Source: Marinobacter sp. (GTDB lineage Bacteria; Pseudomonadota; Gammaproteobacteria; Pseudomonadales; Oleiphilaceae). Taken from it: DNA of 36,943 nt. The stretch spans positions 1-36,943 of the forward strand of contig JAKLLS010000022.1 of the NCBI GenBank assembly GCA_022014155.1, read 5' to 3'. A program made the translations under genes and the position numbers. The notes beneath the pieces were generated by a model. That model ran no database searches. It was not told where the DNA came from and saw only the letters and a list, made by a program, of their open reading frames with translations. Numbering within the stretch: the stretch's first letter is position 1; every line of letters begins with the position of its first letter. Shown here one piece after another: positions 1 to 10,889 of this stretch.

Positions 1-1
1 A

Positions 2-982
2 GCTGCCGATCATGCAGTCGAAGCGGGTCATGGCCACCATTTCGATGATGGTGGGCACGCCGCGGCCCTCTTCGCCGACCATCCAGGCCAGGGCGCCGCG
101 AAGTTCCGCTTCGCTGGAAGCGTTGGCAACGTTGCCCATCTTGTTCTTGAGACGCTGGATCTGCCAGGGATTCTTGCTGCCATCCGGACGCCAGCGTGGC
201 ATCAGGAAGCAGGACAGTCCGCTGGTTGTCTGGGCGAGTACCAGGAAGGCATCGCACATGGGGGCGGAGACAAACCATTTGTGGCCAACCAGTTCGTAGG
301 CCTGTCCCGGGCCTTCGATGCCCACCGGGTAGGCGCGTGTGCTGTTGGCGCGGACATCACTGCCGCCCTGTTTCTCGGTCATCGCCATGCCGATGGTCAC
401 GGACTGTTTCTGGTCATCGGGCAGGTTGCGGGGGTCGTACTGGTTGGCGAGGATCCGATCTTCCCAGAGGGCCGCGAGCTCTGGCTGCTTGCGGATGGAT
501 GGGATCGCCGCAAAGGTCATGGTGATGGGGCAGCAGTGTGCCGCTTCCACCTGGGAGTGCATGTAATATTTGGCCGCCCGGGCGACGTGGGCACCCTGGC
601 CGGGGTGAGTCCAGGGGCTGCTGTGCAGGCCGTGTTCCATGGCAATGGACATGAGTTGGTGATAAGCCGGGTGGAAGTCCACCTGGTCGATGCGGTGGCC
701 GAAGCGATCATGGGTGTTGAAGACCGGCTTGTTTTCGTTGGCGCGAAAGCCCAGCTCAATGGTTTCCCGGCTGCCGGCCAGCGCGCCAAAGGCCTGGAGG
801 TCGTCGGCAGCTGCGCTGCCCCCTTCGCGAGCCACCGCTTCCCTGAGCGCCGTGTCCTGGTCGAACAGGTTGTAGTCCTCCAGGGCGGGGGGCTGATTGA
901 CCACGTCATGGGTCACGGCCAGATATCGATCTTCCGGTCCGGTTGCGTCGGTGGTAGTTGGTGCAGGCTGACGGGCGTTCAT
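2..982 (-). CDS. aidB: AidB-family acyl-CoA dehydrogenase, N-terminal ~327 aa (3' end beyond window)
   Basis: Reverse-strand reading from ATG at 982 stays open to the window edge (absent from the ORF track because it is truncated). Translation MNARQPAPTTTDATGPEDRYLAVTHDVVNQPPALEDYNLFDQDTALREAVAREGG...CPITMTFAAIPSI...IGMAMTEKQGGSDVRANSTRA...GHKWFVSAPMCDAFLVLAQT..GLSCFLMPRWRPDG..N..QIQRLKNKMGNVANASSEAEL...MTRFDCMIGS resembles E. coli AidB closely. Confidence 0.9.
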   Translation of the reverse strand, partial: MNARQPAPTTTDATGPEDRYLAVTHDVVNQPPALEDYNLFDQDTALREAVAREGGSAAADDLQAFGALAGSRETIELGFRANENKPVFNTHDRFGHRIDQVDFHPAYHQLMSIAMEHGLHSSPWTHPGQGAHVARAAKYYMHSQVEAAHCCPITMTFAAIPSIRKQPELAALWEDRILANQYDPRNLPDDQKQSVTIGMAMTEKQGGSDVRANSTRAYPVGIEGPGQAYELVGHKWFVSAPMCDAFLVLAQTTSGLSCFLMPRWRPDGSKNPWQIQRLKNKMGNVANASSEAELRGALAWMVGEEGRGVPTIIEMVAMTRFDCMIGS

Positions 983-983
983 G

Positions 984-1616
984 TTACCTCCTGGTACCGG
1001 TCAGCCCCTGCATGCAAAAACGTAGGATGGAGTTGACCAGTGGCTCGTAGTTGTCGTTTCTCGGTTCGGCCCGGCTATTGGTCTGGGCCGGGGACAAGGG
1101 GCCTACCAGGCTTTCGGCGATAGCACCTACCAGGCATGTACTGCTCTGGCGCGCGTCCTGATCGGGAATGCACCCCTCTTCAATGCCTTCGCTGATGGCC
1201 TTTTCGAACAGCTCGGCGTAGGCCTGTCGGTAGGCCAGCCGCTCTTCCTCCACTTTCGGGTCGACCGGTTCGGCAATCAGTGACCAGGCCATGACGGGGC
1301 CCCGCAAGGCGCGTTCGGCAAACTGGCGCAAGGCTGCCTCAAGCCGTACGGTGGCATCCCCTTGGGTGGACAGTGCTTCCGCGACCTTGTCGACTTCCCT
1401 TTGGGTTGCCAGCCGGAAAATTTCCGCAAACAGGTCTTCCTTGGACTCGAAATGGCGGTAGATTGTTCCTGTCGCAACGCCTGCCATGGCCGCAATGGTT
1501 GTGACTCTGGCGCTGTGAAAGCCGCTTTTCGCCACGCATTGATAGGCACAACTGACAATGCGCTGACGAGCCTCCGCCTTGCGTATGCGCATCTTTTCCG
1601 TTTCCCGGTAGGCCAT
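984..1616 (-). CDS. TetR/AcrR family transcriptional regulator
   Basis: MAYRETEKMRIRKAEARQRIVSCAYQCVAKSGFHSARVTTIAAMAGVATGTIYRHFESKEDLFAEIF: typical TetR HTH. ATG at 1616 preceded by GAGAGGAG. Stop lies one base before the aidB ATG. Confidence 0.9.
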   Translation of the reverse strand: MAYRETEKMRIRKAEARQRIVSCAYQCVAKSGFHSARVTTIAAMAGVATGTIYRHFESKEDLFAEIFRLATQREVDKVAEALSTQGDATVRLEAALRQFAERALRGPVMAWSLIAEPVDPKVEEERLAYRQAYAELFEKAISEGIEEGCIPDQDARQSSTCLVGAIAESLVGPLSPAQTNSRAEPRNDNYEPLVNSILRFCMQGLTGTRR

Positions 1617-1635
1617 ATTGGCTCCTCTCAAATAG

Positions 1636-1649
1636 TGAATCATTATTCA
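1636..1649. promoter_or_regulatory. candidate operator for the TetR-aidB pair
   Basis: TGAAT-CATT-ATTCA inverted repeat 20-33 bp upstream of the TetR start codon. Confidence 0.5.
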
Positions 1650-1891
1650 TTTCTTGTGTCAACCAAGAAAGAGTCGGTTGGTGTTTTATGTTATCGTTTA
1701 AAATCAGTTAATTATAAGTTGTTACAAAAATTTACAAAAAATCCTTTGCCTGTAAATGGCGTTGTCTGAAAAAGCGGATTATAAAGACGCCAAGGCACAC
1801 TGATCGGTCGGTTGTTGCCGAGGTGGAGCGGCCCGCCCATGCCGGGTCAGGTGCGCTCGTAGTTTTGTTTTCGTTGATGGAGGTAAAGGCC

Positions 1892-2113
1892 ATGAGTGAA
1901 TTCGACGAAAGCAACGTGGAGCCATCCGGAGGCTGGAGCAGCGACAGTGAGGACAACCACTCTGTTGCTGGTCGTGCCCGGGTGCGTGCACAGTTACAGG
2001 CGGATATTGAGGCGTTCCTGAGCCAGGGTGGGCAAATCCAGGAAGTGGACACATCGTTCCGTTCCGATCCTTCCCGCAAGGTGGATGTCGGCTTCAATAA
2101 CCGATCCCTCTGA
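1892..2113 (+). CDS. SutA-like small RNAP-associated regulator (73 aa)
   Basis: MSEFDESNVEPSGGWSSDSEDNHSVAGRARVRAQLQADIEAFLSQGGQIQEVDTSFRSDPSRKVDVGFNNRSL; RBS GGAGGT. C-terminal pattern 'ieaFLsqGGqiQEvd...sDPsrK' resembles Pseudomonas SutA. Confidence 0.6.
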   Translation: MSEFDESNVEPSGGWSSDSEDNHSVAGRARVRAQLQADIEAFLSQGGQIQEVDTSFRSDPSRKVDVGFNNRSL

Positions 2114-2121
2114 TAGTCCGG

Positions 2122-2152
2122 ACCCACAGCCAGAGGCTGTGGGTCTGTTTTT
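2122..2152 (+). terminator. Rho-independent terminator
   Basis: ACCCACAGCC-AGA-GGCTGTGGGT perfect stem followed by CTGTTTTT. Confidence 0.9.
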
Positions 2153-2259
2153 GAACGCTGTCTCAGCGTGCCTTCAACCATTGCTCTATTCTGGGTCCTT
2201 TCAGTACCAGTCGTGCTTGTAAATGGCTGAGCCATAACTCCAACAAGAAGCTGTACATT

Positions 2260-3288
2260 ATGAAAGTTCTCTCCTGGCTGGCAACGGTTTTGCTGTTGAT
2301 CATAGCAGCCATAGTCATCTTTGCACTTGCATATCCCCGACCCGGGATCGACCCGGAGCCGTCTCGACCAGACAGCGACCAACGGGCCGATCACTTGTCC
2401 GGGGCCTCCGGTTCAGACAATGTCGGTCTACCTTCACGGTGGATCGGTCAGTCGAATACGGCAGTGATTCCGGAAACCCTGCCGGCCTCCCTGAGTGGAA
2501 CGTCCGCTCCGTCAGGCTGGGCCAGGGTGGATAGCAATGGCAATCTGATACCAACACCATCGTTGCGTCAGTTATTTGAATATTACCTGTCGGCGCTGGG
2601 GGAGGAGCCCCTGCGGCAACTGGTTGCGCGCATTGAACAGGAGCTGGGCAGGTTGGTTGAGCCAGCGCGCTCGGAGGCCTTGAATATTCTTGGAAATTAC
2701 CTGGATTACAAGCTGGCGCTGGGCGATCTCGAGGCATCCTATGGCCAGGGTTCGGTGGATAGCCTGGGGGAGACTGAGCGCCGTATGCAGGAAATTCAGG
2801 GGTTAAGGCGGGCCTGGCTGGATGCTGATACCGCCGAGGCGTTCTTTGCCAGGGAGGAGGCCGTGGATCGTTTTCAGTTGGAGCAGCGTCGTATCGCCGG
2901 CGATAACACCTTGACGGAAGAACAACGCGCACAGGCCCGGGCGGCGGCAGAGCAGGCCTTGCCGGGGCCGTTACGCCGGGCGCGTGAGGATACTCGGCGT
3001 TTTGCTGAGTATGAGCTGGCGCGACAGAACCTTGCGGATAATCCCGATGCCCTGAGGGCCTGGCGCGAGGAGGCCTTTGGCGTCAAGATTTCGCAACAGC
3101 TGGCGGAAGTGGAGGCACGGCAACAGGCTTGGGAGCAGCGCTGGCAGGCCTACCGTCAGGAGCGTCAGGTGCTGGAGCGTGCCGGGCTGGCGGAGCCAGA
3201 GAGAGAGGCCGCCATCAAAGATTTGAGGGGCCGCTATTTCAGTGGCCCGGACCGGGTACGGGCCAGGGCTCTGGATTCCCTGCAGTAA
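2260..3288 (+). CDS. lipase secretion chaperone / lipase-specific foldase (Lif)
   Basis: N-terminal TM anchor, Pro-rich linker, then RQLFEYYLSALGEEPL, matching the Lif signature RxxFDY(F/C)LSALGE; charged helical C-terminal domain. Confidence 0.85.
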   Translation: MKVLSWLATVLLLIIAAIVIFALAYPRPGIDPEPSRPDSDQRADHLSGASGSDNVGLPSRWIGQSNTAVIPETLPASLSGTSAPSGWARVDSNGNLIPTPSLRQLFEYYLSALGEEPLRQLVARIEQELGRLVEPARSEALNILGNYLDYKLALGDLEASYGQGSVDSLGETERRMQEIQGLRRAWLDADTAEAFFAREEAVDRFQLEQRRIAGDNTLTEEQRAQARAAAEQALPGPLRRAREDTRRFAEYELARQNLADNPDALRAWREEAFGVKISQQLAEVEARQQAWEQRWQAYRQERQVLERAGLAEPEREAAIKDLRGRYFSGPDRVRARALDSLQ

Positions 3289-3389
3289 TCTTGCTGTCAT
3301 ACCGTTTTGGTAAACTTCTGCAATCCATGAAAAAAGGGCCCAACCGGAGCCTGCCCCGAGTAGTGCGGGCGTGTATGATGAGATGACGG

Positions 3390-3412
3390 ACCGACCGGAT
3401 TGTCCGGTCGGT
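3390..3412. other. inverted repeat upstream of hemB
   Basis: ACCGACCGGA-TTG-TCCGGTCGGT perfect 10-bp stem without a clear T-tract. Confidence 0.6.
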
Positions 3413-3418
3413 GTGTGA

Positions 3419-4471
<1,053 letters not shown>

Positions 4472-4483
4472 CGGATAATGTCA

Positions 4484-4515
4484 GGTTCCGGTAAATCAGG
4501 CGTTTTGCCGGAACC
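4484..4515. other. intercistronic hairpin between hemB and ppk
   Basis: GGTTCCGGTAAA ... TTTGCCGGAACC, 12-bp stem with one G:T pair, no T-tail. Confidence 0.6.
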
Positions 4516-4538
4516 CCTAAAACTGGAATCAGTGAGTC

Positions 4539-6677
4539 ATGAGTAGTGAATCTGTCAGAGAACTGAGCGCGGAGGAAGAACAGAGTGTCCCTGCGCCCGT
4601 CGAAGTACCGCATGTCGGCCAGGAGCTTGACCTGGGGGCCAGTGAGAACTTCTTTAATCGGGAACTCAGCCAGCTGCAGTTCAATTACCGGGTGCTCAAG
4701 CAGGCGCTGGACACCACTCATCCGCTGATCAACCGCCTGATATACTGCTGTATCTTTAGCAGCAACATGGACGAGTTCTTCGAAATCCGGGTCGCCGGTC
4801 TGCGCCAGCAGATGAAGTACGGCCGGGAGACCGTCAATTCCGATGGCATGATGCCCGAACAGGCCCTGGCAGAAATCAGCCGTGTGGCCCATGAATACAT
4901 TAGTGAACAGTACGACATTCTCAATAACGTACTGATTCCGGAAATGGAACAGGAAAATATCCATTTTGTCCGGCGTCGGGAGTGGACTCCGGCCCAGGCG
5001 GAATGGGTGCGCAGCTATTTCGAGGAAGAGATCCTGCCGGTGGTCAGCCCGATCGGGCTGGACCCGTCCCATCCTTTCCCGCGACTGGTCAACAAGAGCC
5101 TGAACTTCATTGTGGAACTGGATGGCAAGGATGCCTTTGGTCGCGAAACCGGCATGGCGATCGTGCCGGCACCGCGTTCCCTGCCAAGACTGGTGAGGCT
5201 GCCCGATGATGTCTGTGAGGGCGGCGATAACCTGGTGTTCCTGTCCTCGATGATCCACGCTCATGCCGATGAGCTGTTCCCGGGCATGGAGGTCAAGGGA
5301 TGCTACCAGTTCCGTCTGACCCGCAACGCCGACCTGGAGCTGGAGGACGACCTGGAAGACCTCGCCTCGGCATTGCGTGGTGAATTGCTCAGTCGCCGCT
5401 TTGGTGATGGCGTGCGCCTGGAGGTGGCCGATAACTGCCCGGAGGAGCTGGTCCATTTCCTGTTGCAGGAATTCAAGCTCACCGAACGTGACCTCTACCA
5501 GGTTCATGGTCCGGTTAACCTGACTCGCCTGATGGCGGTCGGGGGACTTGTGGATCGCCAGGATCTGACCTATTCCGGATTTTCGCCGTCCATTCCGCGA
5601 CAGATTCGCAGCAAGGAGTCTATGTTCGACGCCATTCGCAAGCGTCCGCTCCTGTTGTTGCACCCCTATCATAATTTCAGCCCGGTGATTGACCTGTTGC
5701 GGCAGGCGGCCAAGGACCCTCAAGTGTTGGCCATCCGTCAAACCCTATACCGTACCGGCGCCGACTCCGAGATCGTTGAGGCGCTGGCGGATGCCGCCCG
5801 GCGCGGAAAGGAAGTCACCGCGGTGATCGAATTGCGCGCCCGTTTCAGTGAAGCGGAAAACCTGGAGCTGGCCAGCCGTCTGCAGGAAGCGGGGGTGATT
5901 GTGGTATACGGGGTGGTGGGCTATAAAACCCACGCCAAGATGATCCTGATCGTGCGCCGGGAAGAGGGGCGGCTCCGGCGCTATGTCCATTTGGGGACCG
6001 GCAACTACCACGCTGGCAATGCCCGCCTGTACACGGACTACAGCTTCATGACCTGCGATGAATCCATTGGTGATGACGTCAATAAGCTGTTCCAGCAACT
6101 GACCGGAATGGGCAAGGCGCTGAAGATCAAGAAACTGTTCCACGCCCCGTTTACCCTCCATAGCAGCTTGCTGAGTCTGATTGATCGGGAGGCGGGTTTT
6201 GGCCAGAACGGGAGGATCATTTTCAAGCTCAACGCCCTCACCGAGCCGCAGCTGATCAAGGCGTTGTACCGGGCATCCCAGGCCGGGGTGAAAATCGACC
6301 TGATCATTCGTGGCATCTGTTGCCTGCGGCCGGGAGTGCCCGGACTGTCCGAGAATATCAGGGTTCGGTCCATTATCGGCCGCTTCCTGGAGCATACCCG
6401 GGTTTATTACTTCGGCAATGACGGTCGTCCGGACGTCTATTGCTCCAGCGCGGATGGTATGGAGCGCAATTTGTTAAGCCGTGTGGAGACGGCGTTTCCC
6501 ATCGAGGATCCCAGTCTGATTGCCCGGGTGCGAGAGGATCTGGACACCTACCTGGCGGATAACTGTCAGGCCTGGGTCTTGCAGCCGGATGGCAGTTACC
6601 TACAGAATCAACCGGCGGAAGGGGAAGATCGACTGGCATCCCAGCTGGTGTTGCTGGAGCGTCTGACCGGACAATAA
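4539..6677 (+). CDS. ppk1: polyphosphate kinase 1
   Basis: FNRELSQLQFNYRVL, KRPLLLLHPYHNFSPVIDLLRQAAKDPQVLAIRQTLYRTG, HAKMILIVRRE, YVHLGTGNYHAGNARLYTDYSFMT, FGNDGRPDVYCSSADGMERNL. Confidence 0.97.
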   Translation: MSSESVRELSAEEEQSVPAPVEVPHVGQELDLGASENFFNRELSQLQFNYRVLKQALDTTHPLINRLIYCCIFSSNMDEFFEIRVAGLRQQMKYGRETVNSDGMMPEQALAEISRVAHEYISEQYDILNNVLIPEMEQENIHFVRRREWTPAQAEWVRSYFEEEILPVVSPIGLDPSHPFPRLVNKSLNFIVELDGKDAFGRETGMAIVPAPRSLPRLVRLPDDVCEGGDNLVFLSSMIHAHADELFPGMEVKGCYQFRLTRNADLELEDDLEDLASALRGELLSRRFGDGVRLEVADNCPEELVHFLLQEFKLTERDLYQVHGPVNLTRLMAVGGLVDRQDLTYSGFSPSIPRQIRSKESMFDAIRKRPLLLLHPYHNFSPVIDLLRQAAKDPQVLAIRQTLYRTGADSEIVEALADAARRGKEVTAVIELRARFSEAENLELASRLQEAGVIVVYGVVGYKTHAKMILIVRREEGRLRRYVHLGTGNYHAGNARLYTDYSFMTCDESIGDDVNKLFQQLTGMGKALKIKKLFHAPFTLHSSLLSLIDREAGFGQNGRIIFKLNALTEPQLIKALYRASQAGVKIDLIIRGICCLRPGVPGLSENIRVRSIIGRFLEHTRVYYFGNDGRPDVYCSSADGMERNLLSRVETAFPIEDPSLIARVREDLDTYLADNCQAWVLQPDGSYLQNQPAEGEDRLASQLVLLERLTGQ

Positions 6678-6702
6678 TGAGCGGTTTGTTGCGGAGAAAA
6701 CA

Positions 6703-7992
6703 GTGAAAAAGACATGGATGATGGTTGGTGGCGTTGTATTGGTGGTTGGCGCAGTAGCTCCCTGGGGTGTGGGCCTGGTTACCGAGAAGCAGTGGCAGGA
6801 GGTGACCACGGAAGTCAATTCGGCGCAGCCGTTTGTACGGCTGGAGACCCGCGATTACCGTCGTGGTTATCTCAGCGCTCGTTTTGAGGGCACAGTGACG
6901 TTTGAAGATCCCGCCAGTGAAGATGTTCACCAGATAGAGTACGAAGCGAGAGTCTCCCATGGAGTCACCGGCAGCTTGCTGGATTTCGCTCCGCTCTCCG
7001 GCGTGCCTGAAGAGGCCGCAGACCTTTTCCCGGATGAAAAACCGAGGCTGACCCTGGAAACCCGACTCTGGGGAGCCGCCATTGCAGAGTTGACGGTGCC
7101 GGCACTGTCGGTCACCGACGACAACACCGGGGAATCCCTAAACATGTCCGGCGGATTTGGCCGGGTCGATATCGGTGGCAACGGGAGCGAGGCGGATATT
7201 GTGATGGTGTGGCCGGGGATGGTGCTCGACACACCGGACCTGCAGGTTCACCTGAAGGACTTCCAGCTTGAGCAGACGCTGCACTACCTGCGTGGTGAAG
7301 TCTGGACTGGTGAGGGTGAGGCCGGACTTCAGTCCATGGAGCTGGCCTCTGGGGACCAGGCTCCGCTGCGGATGGAGGGGTTCAGGATGGTCAGCAAGAC
7401 CTGGCCAACCGACAATGACCGCCGGGTGAATTCTGAAACCATTGCCACCCTGGATACGCTGAACTCAGACGGTAAAAGCTTCGGGCCCCAGCGAGTAGAG
7501 TTTGTCATGAACGGCCTGAATGTGGACAGCTGGAGTGAGCTGACCAGCGCGATGACGGACCTGCAGGTTGCTGCCCTGGATAATCAGGCTGGTTCGCCGG
7601 CTGCTTTTGAGCAGCAAATGGCCAGCATGAACCAGATCAGTGGCGCACTCCTGGACCTGGCCGCTGACGGAATCAGTTTTGGTTTTCCGGATATCAGTCT
7701 GGTGACCCCGGAAGGTGAGGTTAACGGAGAGCTTATGATTGAGCATCCGACCCTATCGGATGAGGAGCGCTCACAGATGCTGATGGTCATGCAGCGACTG
7801 ACCGGGCATATGAAGTTGAGCCTGCCTCTGGCTCTTGCCGAGAATCACCCGGACCTGATGATGCAATTGGCGCCGTTGATCAAGGAAGGGATGATGACCC
7901 GGAACGGTGATCGTCTGGCCATGTCCGCGCAGCTGAAGGACCTGGCGGTCGACGTCAATGGCACGGTGATACCGTTGCCGCCTCTATTCTGA
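6703..7992 (+). CDS. YdgA-like DUF945 family protein
   Basis: Signal/anchor MKKTWMMVGGVVLVVGAVAPWGVGLVTEKQW, then a long beta-rich region with RRGYLSARFEGTV, typical of DUF945/YdgA. Confidence 0.75.
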   Translation: MKKTWMMVGGVVLVVGAVAPWGVGLVTEKQWQEVTTEVNSAQPFVRLETRDYRRGYLSARFEGTVTFEDPASEDVHQIEYEARVSHGVTGSLLDFAPLSGVPEEAADLFPDEKPRLTLETRLWGAAIAELTVPALSVTDDNTGESLNMSGGFGRVDIGGNGSEADIVMVWPGMVLDTPDLQVHLKDFQLEQTLHYLRGEVWTGEGEAGLQSMELASGDQAPLRMEGFRMVSKTWPTDNDRRVNSETIATLDTLNSDGKSFGPQRVEFVMNGLNVDSWSELTSAMTDLQVAALDNQAGSPAAFEQQMASMNQISGALLDLAADGISFGFPDISLVTPEGEVNGELMIEHPTLSDEERSQMLMVMQRLTGHMKLSLPLALAENHPDLMMQLAPLIKEGMMTRNGDRLAMSAQLKDLAVDVNGTVIPLPPLF

Positions 7993-8029
7993 GGCGGTAA
8001 CGCGTTGGCCATCATCTGCGCCAATCACC

Positions 8030-8527
<498 letters not shown>

Positions 8528-8565
8528 TCAGAAGCCCATAGGATACCCGGGCATTCACTGCTTTG

Positions 8566-10158
8566 TCAGCCTTTGAGCTTGCCAGCCAGCCGGGTGCTGT
8601 TCCTGGCTGCCAGGGTATACACCGACAGCTGGGGGTTGGCACCGATGCTGGTGGGGAAGATTGAGGCGTCATGGACGCTCAGGTTGCTGACGTGGTGGTG
8701 CTCGCCAAAACCATTAACCACGGACTGTCGCGGGTCCTCACCCATGCCACAGCCACCCATCTGGTGAGCGGTGAACAACCGCACGCGATGCAATTCCATG
8801 GGCAGCTCGTCGATGGCGGCCCTGGCCTCTGACCAGCTGTTGAACCAGGGCGAGTCCAGGTGCATCAGGCGGACCTGCTCGGCGCCGGCGGCAAACTGGA
8901 TTTCCGCCATGGTGTGGAAGGCCTTGCGTAACCCTTGCCATAGGTAGTCAGTCACCGGGTAATCGAGAACCGGGCTGCCATCGTCCCGCAGGTTGACGGT
9001 TCCGCCGGGGCTGTCGGGGTGGAAGCCATCCCTCAGCAGGGCAATAACGGACTGCATCCAGGGTAGTTGCTTCAGGCTGTCCCGCTGCTCCTCGCCGTGG
9101 CCCGGTACCACACCACTGGACATCGCCGGGTGCAGGGGCGGGACTTCCAGTTTGTAGCCGGCCGGGCCATCCACGCCCTCGCGGAAATTGAACTCGTCCG
9201 AGTAAATCGACTGGGGCGCGCCGTAAAACGGATCGACTTTCTCCGGCATGCGCGCAACGGTGGCGTTCACCGGGTGGATGAATGAGCGCTTGCCGATACG
9301 ATTGTGGGGGTCGGGAATGTCTGAGCGCAGCAATAATCCGGGTGAACCAATGGCGCTGGCGGCCACCACAAAGTGCCGGGCTTTCAGGTGGACCTTCACA
9401 CCGGAGGGCGTCACGGTATCCGCGGACATGGCAGAGGCCACCAGGTGATCGATCCGGTCCTGCTTCATGACCAGCTTGTCGGCGCGCAGGCCATGGAATA
9501 ACCGGGCATCGTTATCCAGTGCGCCCGGGATGGTCGTGGTCAGGGCGCCTTGTTTGGCATTGGTGGGGCAGCCGACGCCACAGTACCCCAGGTTCCAGCA
9601 ACCCTTGACGTTGCGGGGGATCACGTTCCAGGAATACCCCAACTTGTCGCAGCCCTGGCGCAAGATGTCGTTGTTGACATTGGGATCGGTCAACCAGGGT
9701 GAAACGGTATGCCGTTCTTCGCGGCCATCGAACCAGGGTTTCATTGCCTCCGGTCTCAGGCTCTCAAGTCCGAAGTTGTCTGCCCAGTAGTTCAGGGTGG
9801 GTTCTGGTGTGCGGAAGCTGGAGGTCCAGTTGACGGTGGTTGATCCACCGACGCAGCGCCCCTGGAGAATGGCAATGGCACCGTCTTTGGTGACCCGGCT
9901 CATGCCCTCCTGGTACAGCGAGGCATAAGCCGTCAGCTCGTCCATCTTGAAATCTTTCTGGTAATACAGTCGGCCTTCCTCCACGAGGATGACGGACAGC
10001 CCGGCACGGGCCAGAATTTCGGCAGTGGTGCCGCCGCCGGCGCCGGTACCGATGATCACGACATCTGCTTCATGGGTCTGGTTGTCTGTCAGGGTGCTGG
10101 CGTCTGTGACTTTCCAGCCGGCCTCAAGGCCCCTGGCAATGCGATCGGTTAACGACAT
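8566..10158 (-). CDS. GMC-family FAD-dependent oxidoreductase (alcohol/sugar dehydrogenase type)
   Basis: FAD-binding GTGAGGGTTAEILARAGLSVILVEEG; CVGGSTTVNW; C-terminal HQMGGCGMGEDP ... FPTSIGANPQLSVYTLAARNS; contains GCWNLGYCGVGCPTNAKQG. Confidence 0.9.
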   Translation of the reverse strand: MSLTDRIARGLEAGWKVTDASTLTDNQTHEADVVIIGTGAGGGTTAEILARAGLSVILVEEGRLYYQKDFKMDELTAYASLYQEGMSRVTKDGAIAILQGRCVGGSTTVNWTSSFRTPEPTLNYWADNFGLESLRPEAMKPWFDGREERHTVSPWLTDPNVNNDILRQGCDKLGYSWNVIPRNVKGCWNLGYCGVGCPTNAKQGALTTTIPGALDNDARLFHGLRADKLVMKQDRIDHLVASAMSADTVTPSGVKVHLKARHFVVAASAIGSPGLLLRSDIPDPHNRIGKRSFIHPVNATVARMPEKVDPFYGAPQSIYSDEFNFREGVDGPAGYKLEVPPLHPAMSSGVVPGHGEEQRDSLKQLPWMQSVIALLRDGFHPDSPGGTVNLRDDGSPVLDYPVTDYLWQGLRKAFHTMAEIQFAAGAEQVRLMHLDSPWFNSWSEARAAIDELPMELHRVRLFTAHQMGGCGMGEDPRQSVVNGFGEHHHVSNLSVHDASIFPTSIGANPQLSVYTLAARNSTRLAGKLKG

Positions 10159-10189
10159 GGAAATCTCCGATAATCAGCGAGCGACAGGG

Positions 10190-10819
10190 TCAGGCGTTGT
10201 TGAACTGGGGCAGGGCGTTCATGGCCCATTCCGGTGGCCCGGCGTAGCCCGACAGGTGCCAGTGCTCGGGGTGGCCGTAAAACGCCACGTTGCTGATCTT
10301 GGTCAGGGCGATGTAGCCATTGTTGAACAGGCCAATACCGCTGGTGCGCCAGCGTTCCAGAAAGGCGCCTGCCTCTGCGGTGGTGACATTGGGCCAGCTG
10401 GACCAGACACGGGCAACGGTGACCCGGGTCAGGCCGAAGTTGAGCAGATCAAACAGTTTGCGCAGTTCCTTCTGATTGGCCGGGCCGAACCGGACCATGC
10501 CCTGGTCGATCCGCTCGATGGTGCCGGTAATCGCCTGTCGCCTTGGCTCCGGCTCTTCGGTCAAAGCCGGCCCGACAATGGCCGGTAGCAGAGCCCGGAA
10601 CAGCGCAATGTCATCTTGGGTGAGAAACTGAAATTGATAGCCAGCATCAGTCTGCGGAGTGGCCGCATCCAGACGACCCGCCGGTGTGGTTGCGCAGCCG
10701 CTGAGGCCCGCCGTGACGCTGACGGTACCGAGGAAAAAAGCGCCGCCCAGACCAGTACGCAGGAAGCTGCGTCGGTCCAGGTCGGCGAAGGTTTCCTGGG
10801 TGTGTGGGGGGTGGGGCAT
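10190..10819 (-). CDS. Tat-signal lipoprotein, probable small subunit partner of the GMC dehydrogenase
   Basis: DRRSFLRTGLGGAFFLGTVSVTAGLSGCATTPAG: Tat RRxFLR motif plus lipobox LSGC. Same strand and directly upstream of the GMC gene. Confidence 0.75.
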   Translation of the reverse strand: MPHPPHTQETFADLDRRSFLRTGLGGAFFLGTVSVTAGLSGCATTPAGRLDAATPQTDAGYQFQFLTQDDIALFRALLPAIVGPALTEEPEPRRQAITGTIERIDQGMVRFGPANQKELRKLFDLLNFGLTRVTVARVWSSWPNVTTAEAGAFLERWRTSGIGLFNNGYIALTKISNVAFYGHPEHWHLSGYAGPPEWAMNALPQFNNA

Positions 10820-10889
10820 GGTGGACTCTCTTATTGTTCTCGTTGAAAAAACGTATACCGGGCCGGCGAGGCTGCCGGCCCGGTATACA

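Noticed and set aside
281-1036. 251-aa + strand ORF (and nearby 12..299, 196..525)
   Set aside because: Antisense to the well-supported AidB frame on the minus strand; GC-bias shadow ORFs.
1732-2394. 220-aa minus-strand ORF
   Set aside because: Spans a terminator, the SutA-like gene and the start of the foldase gene; no family resemblance.
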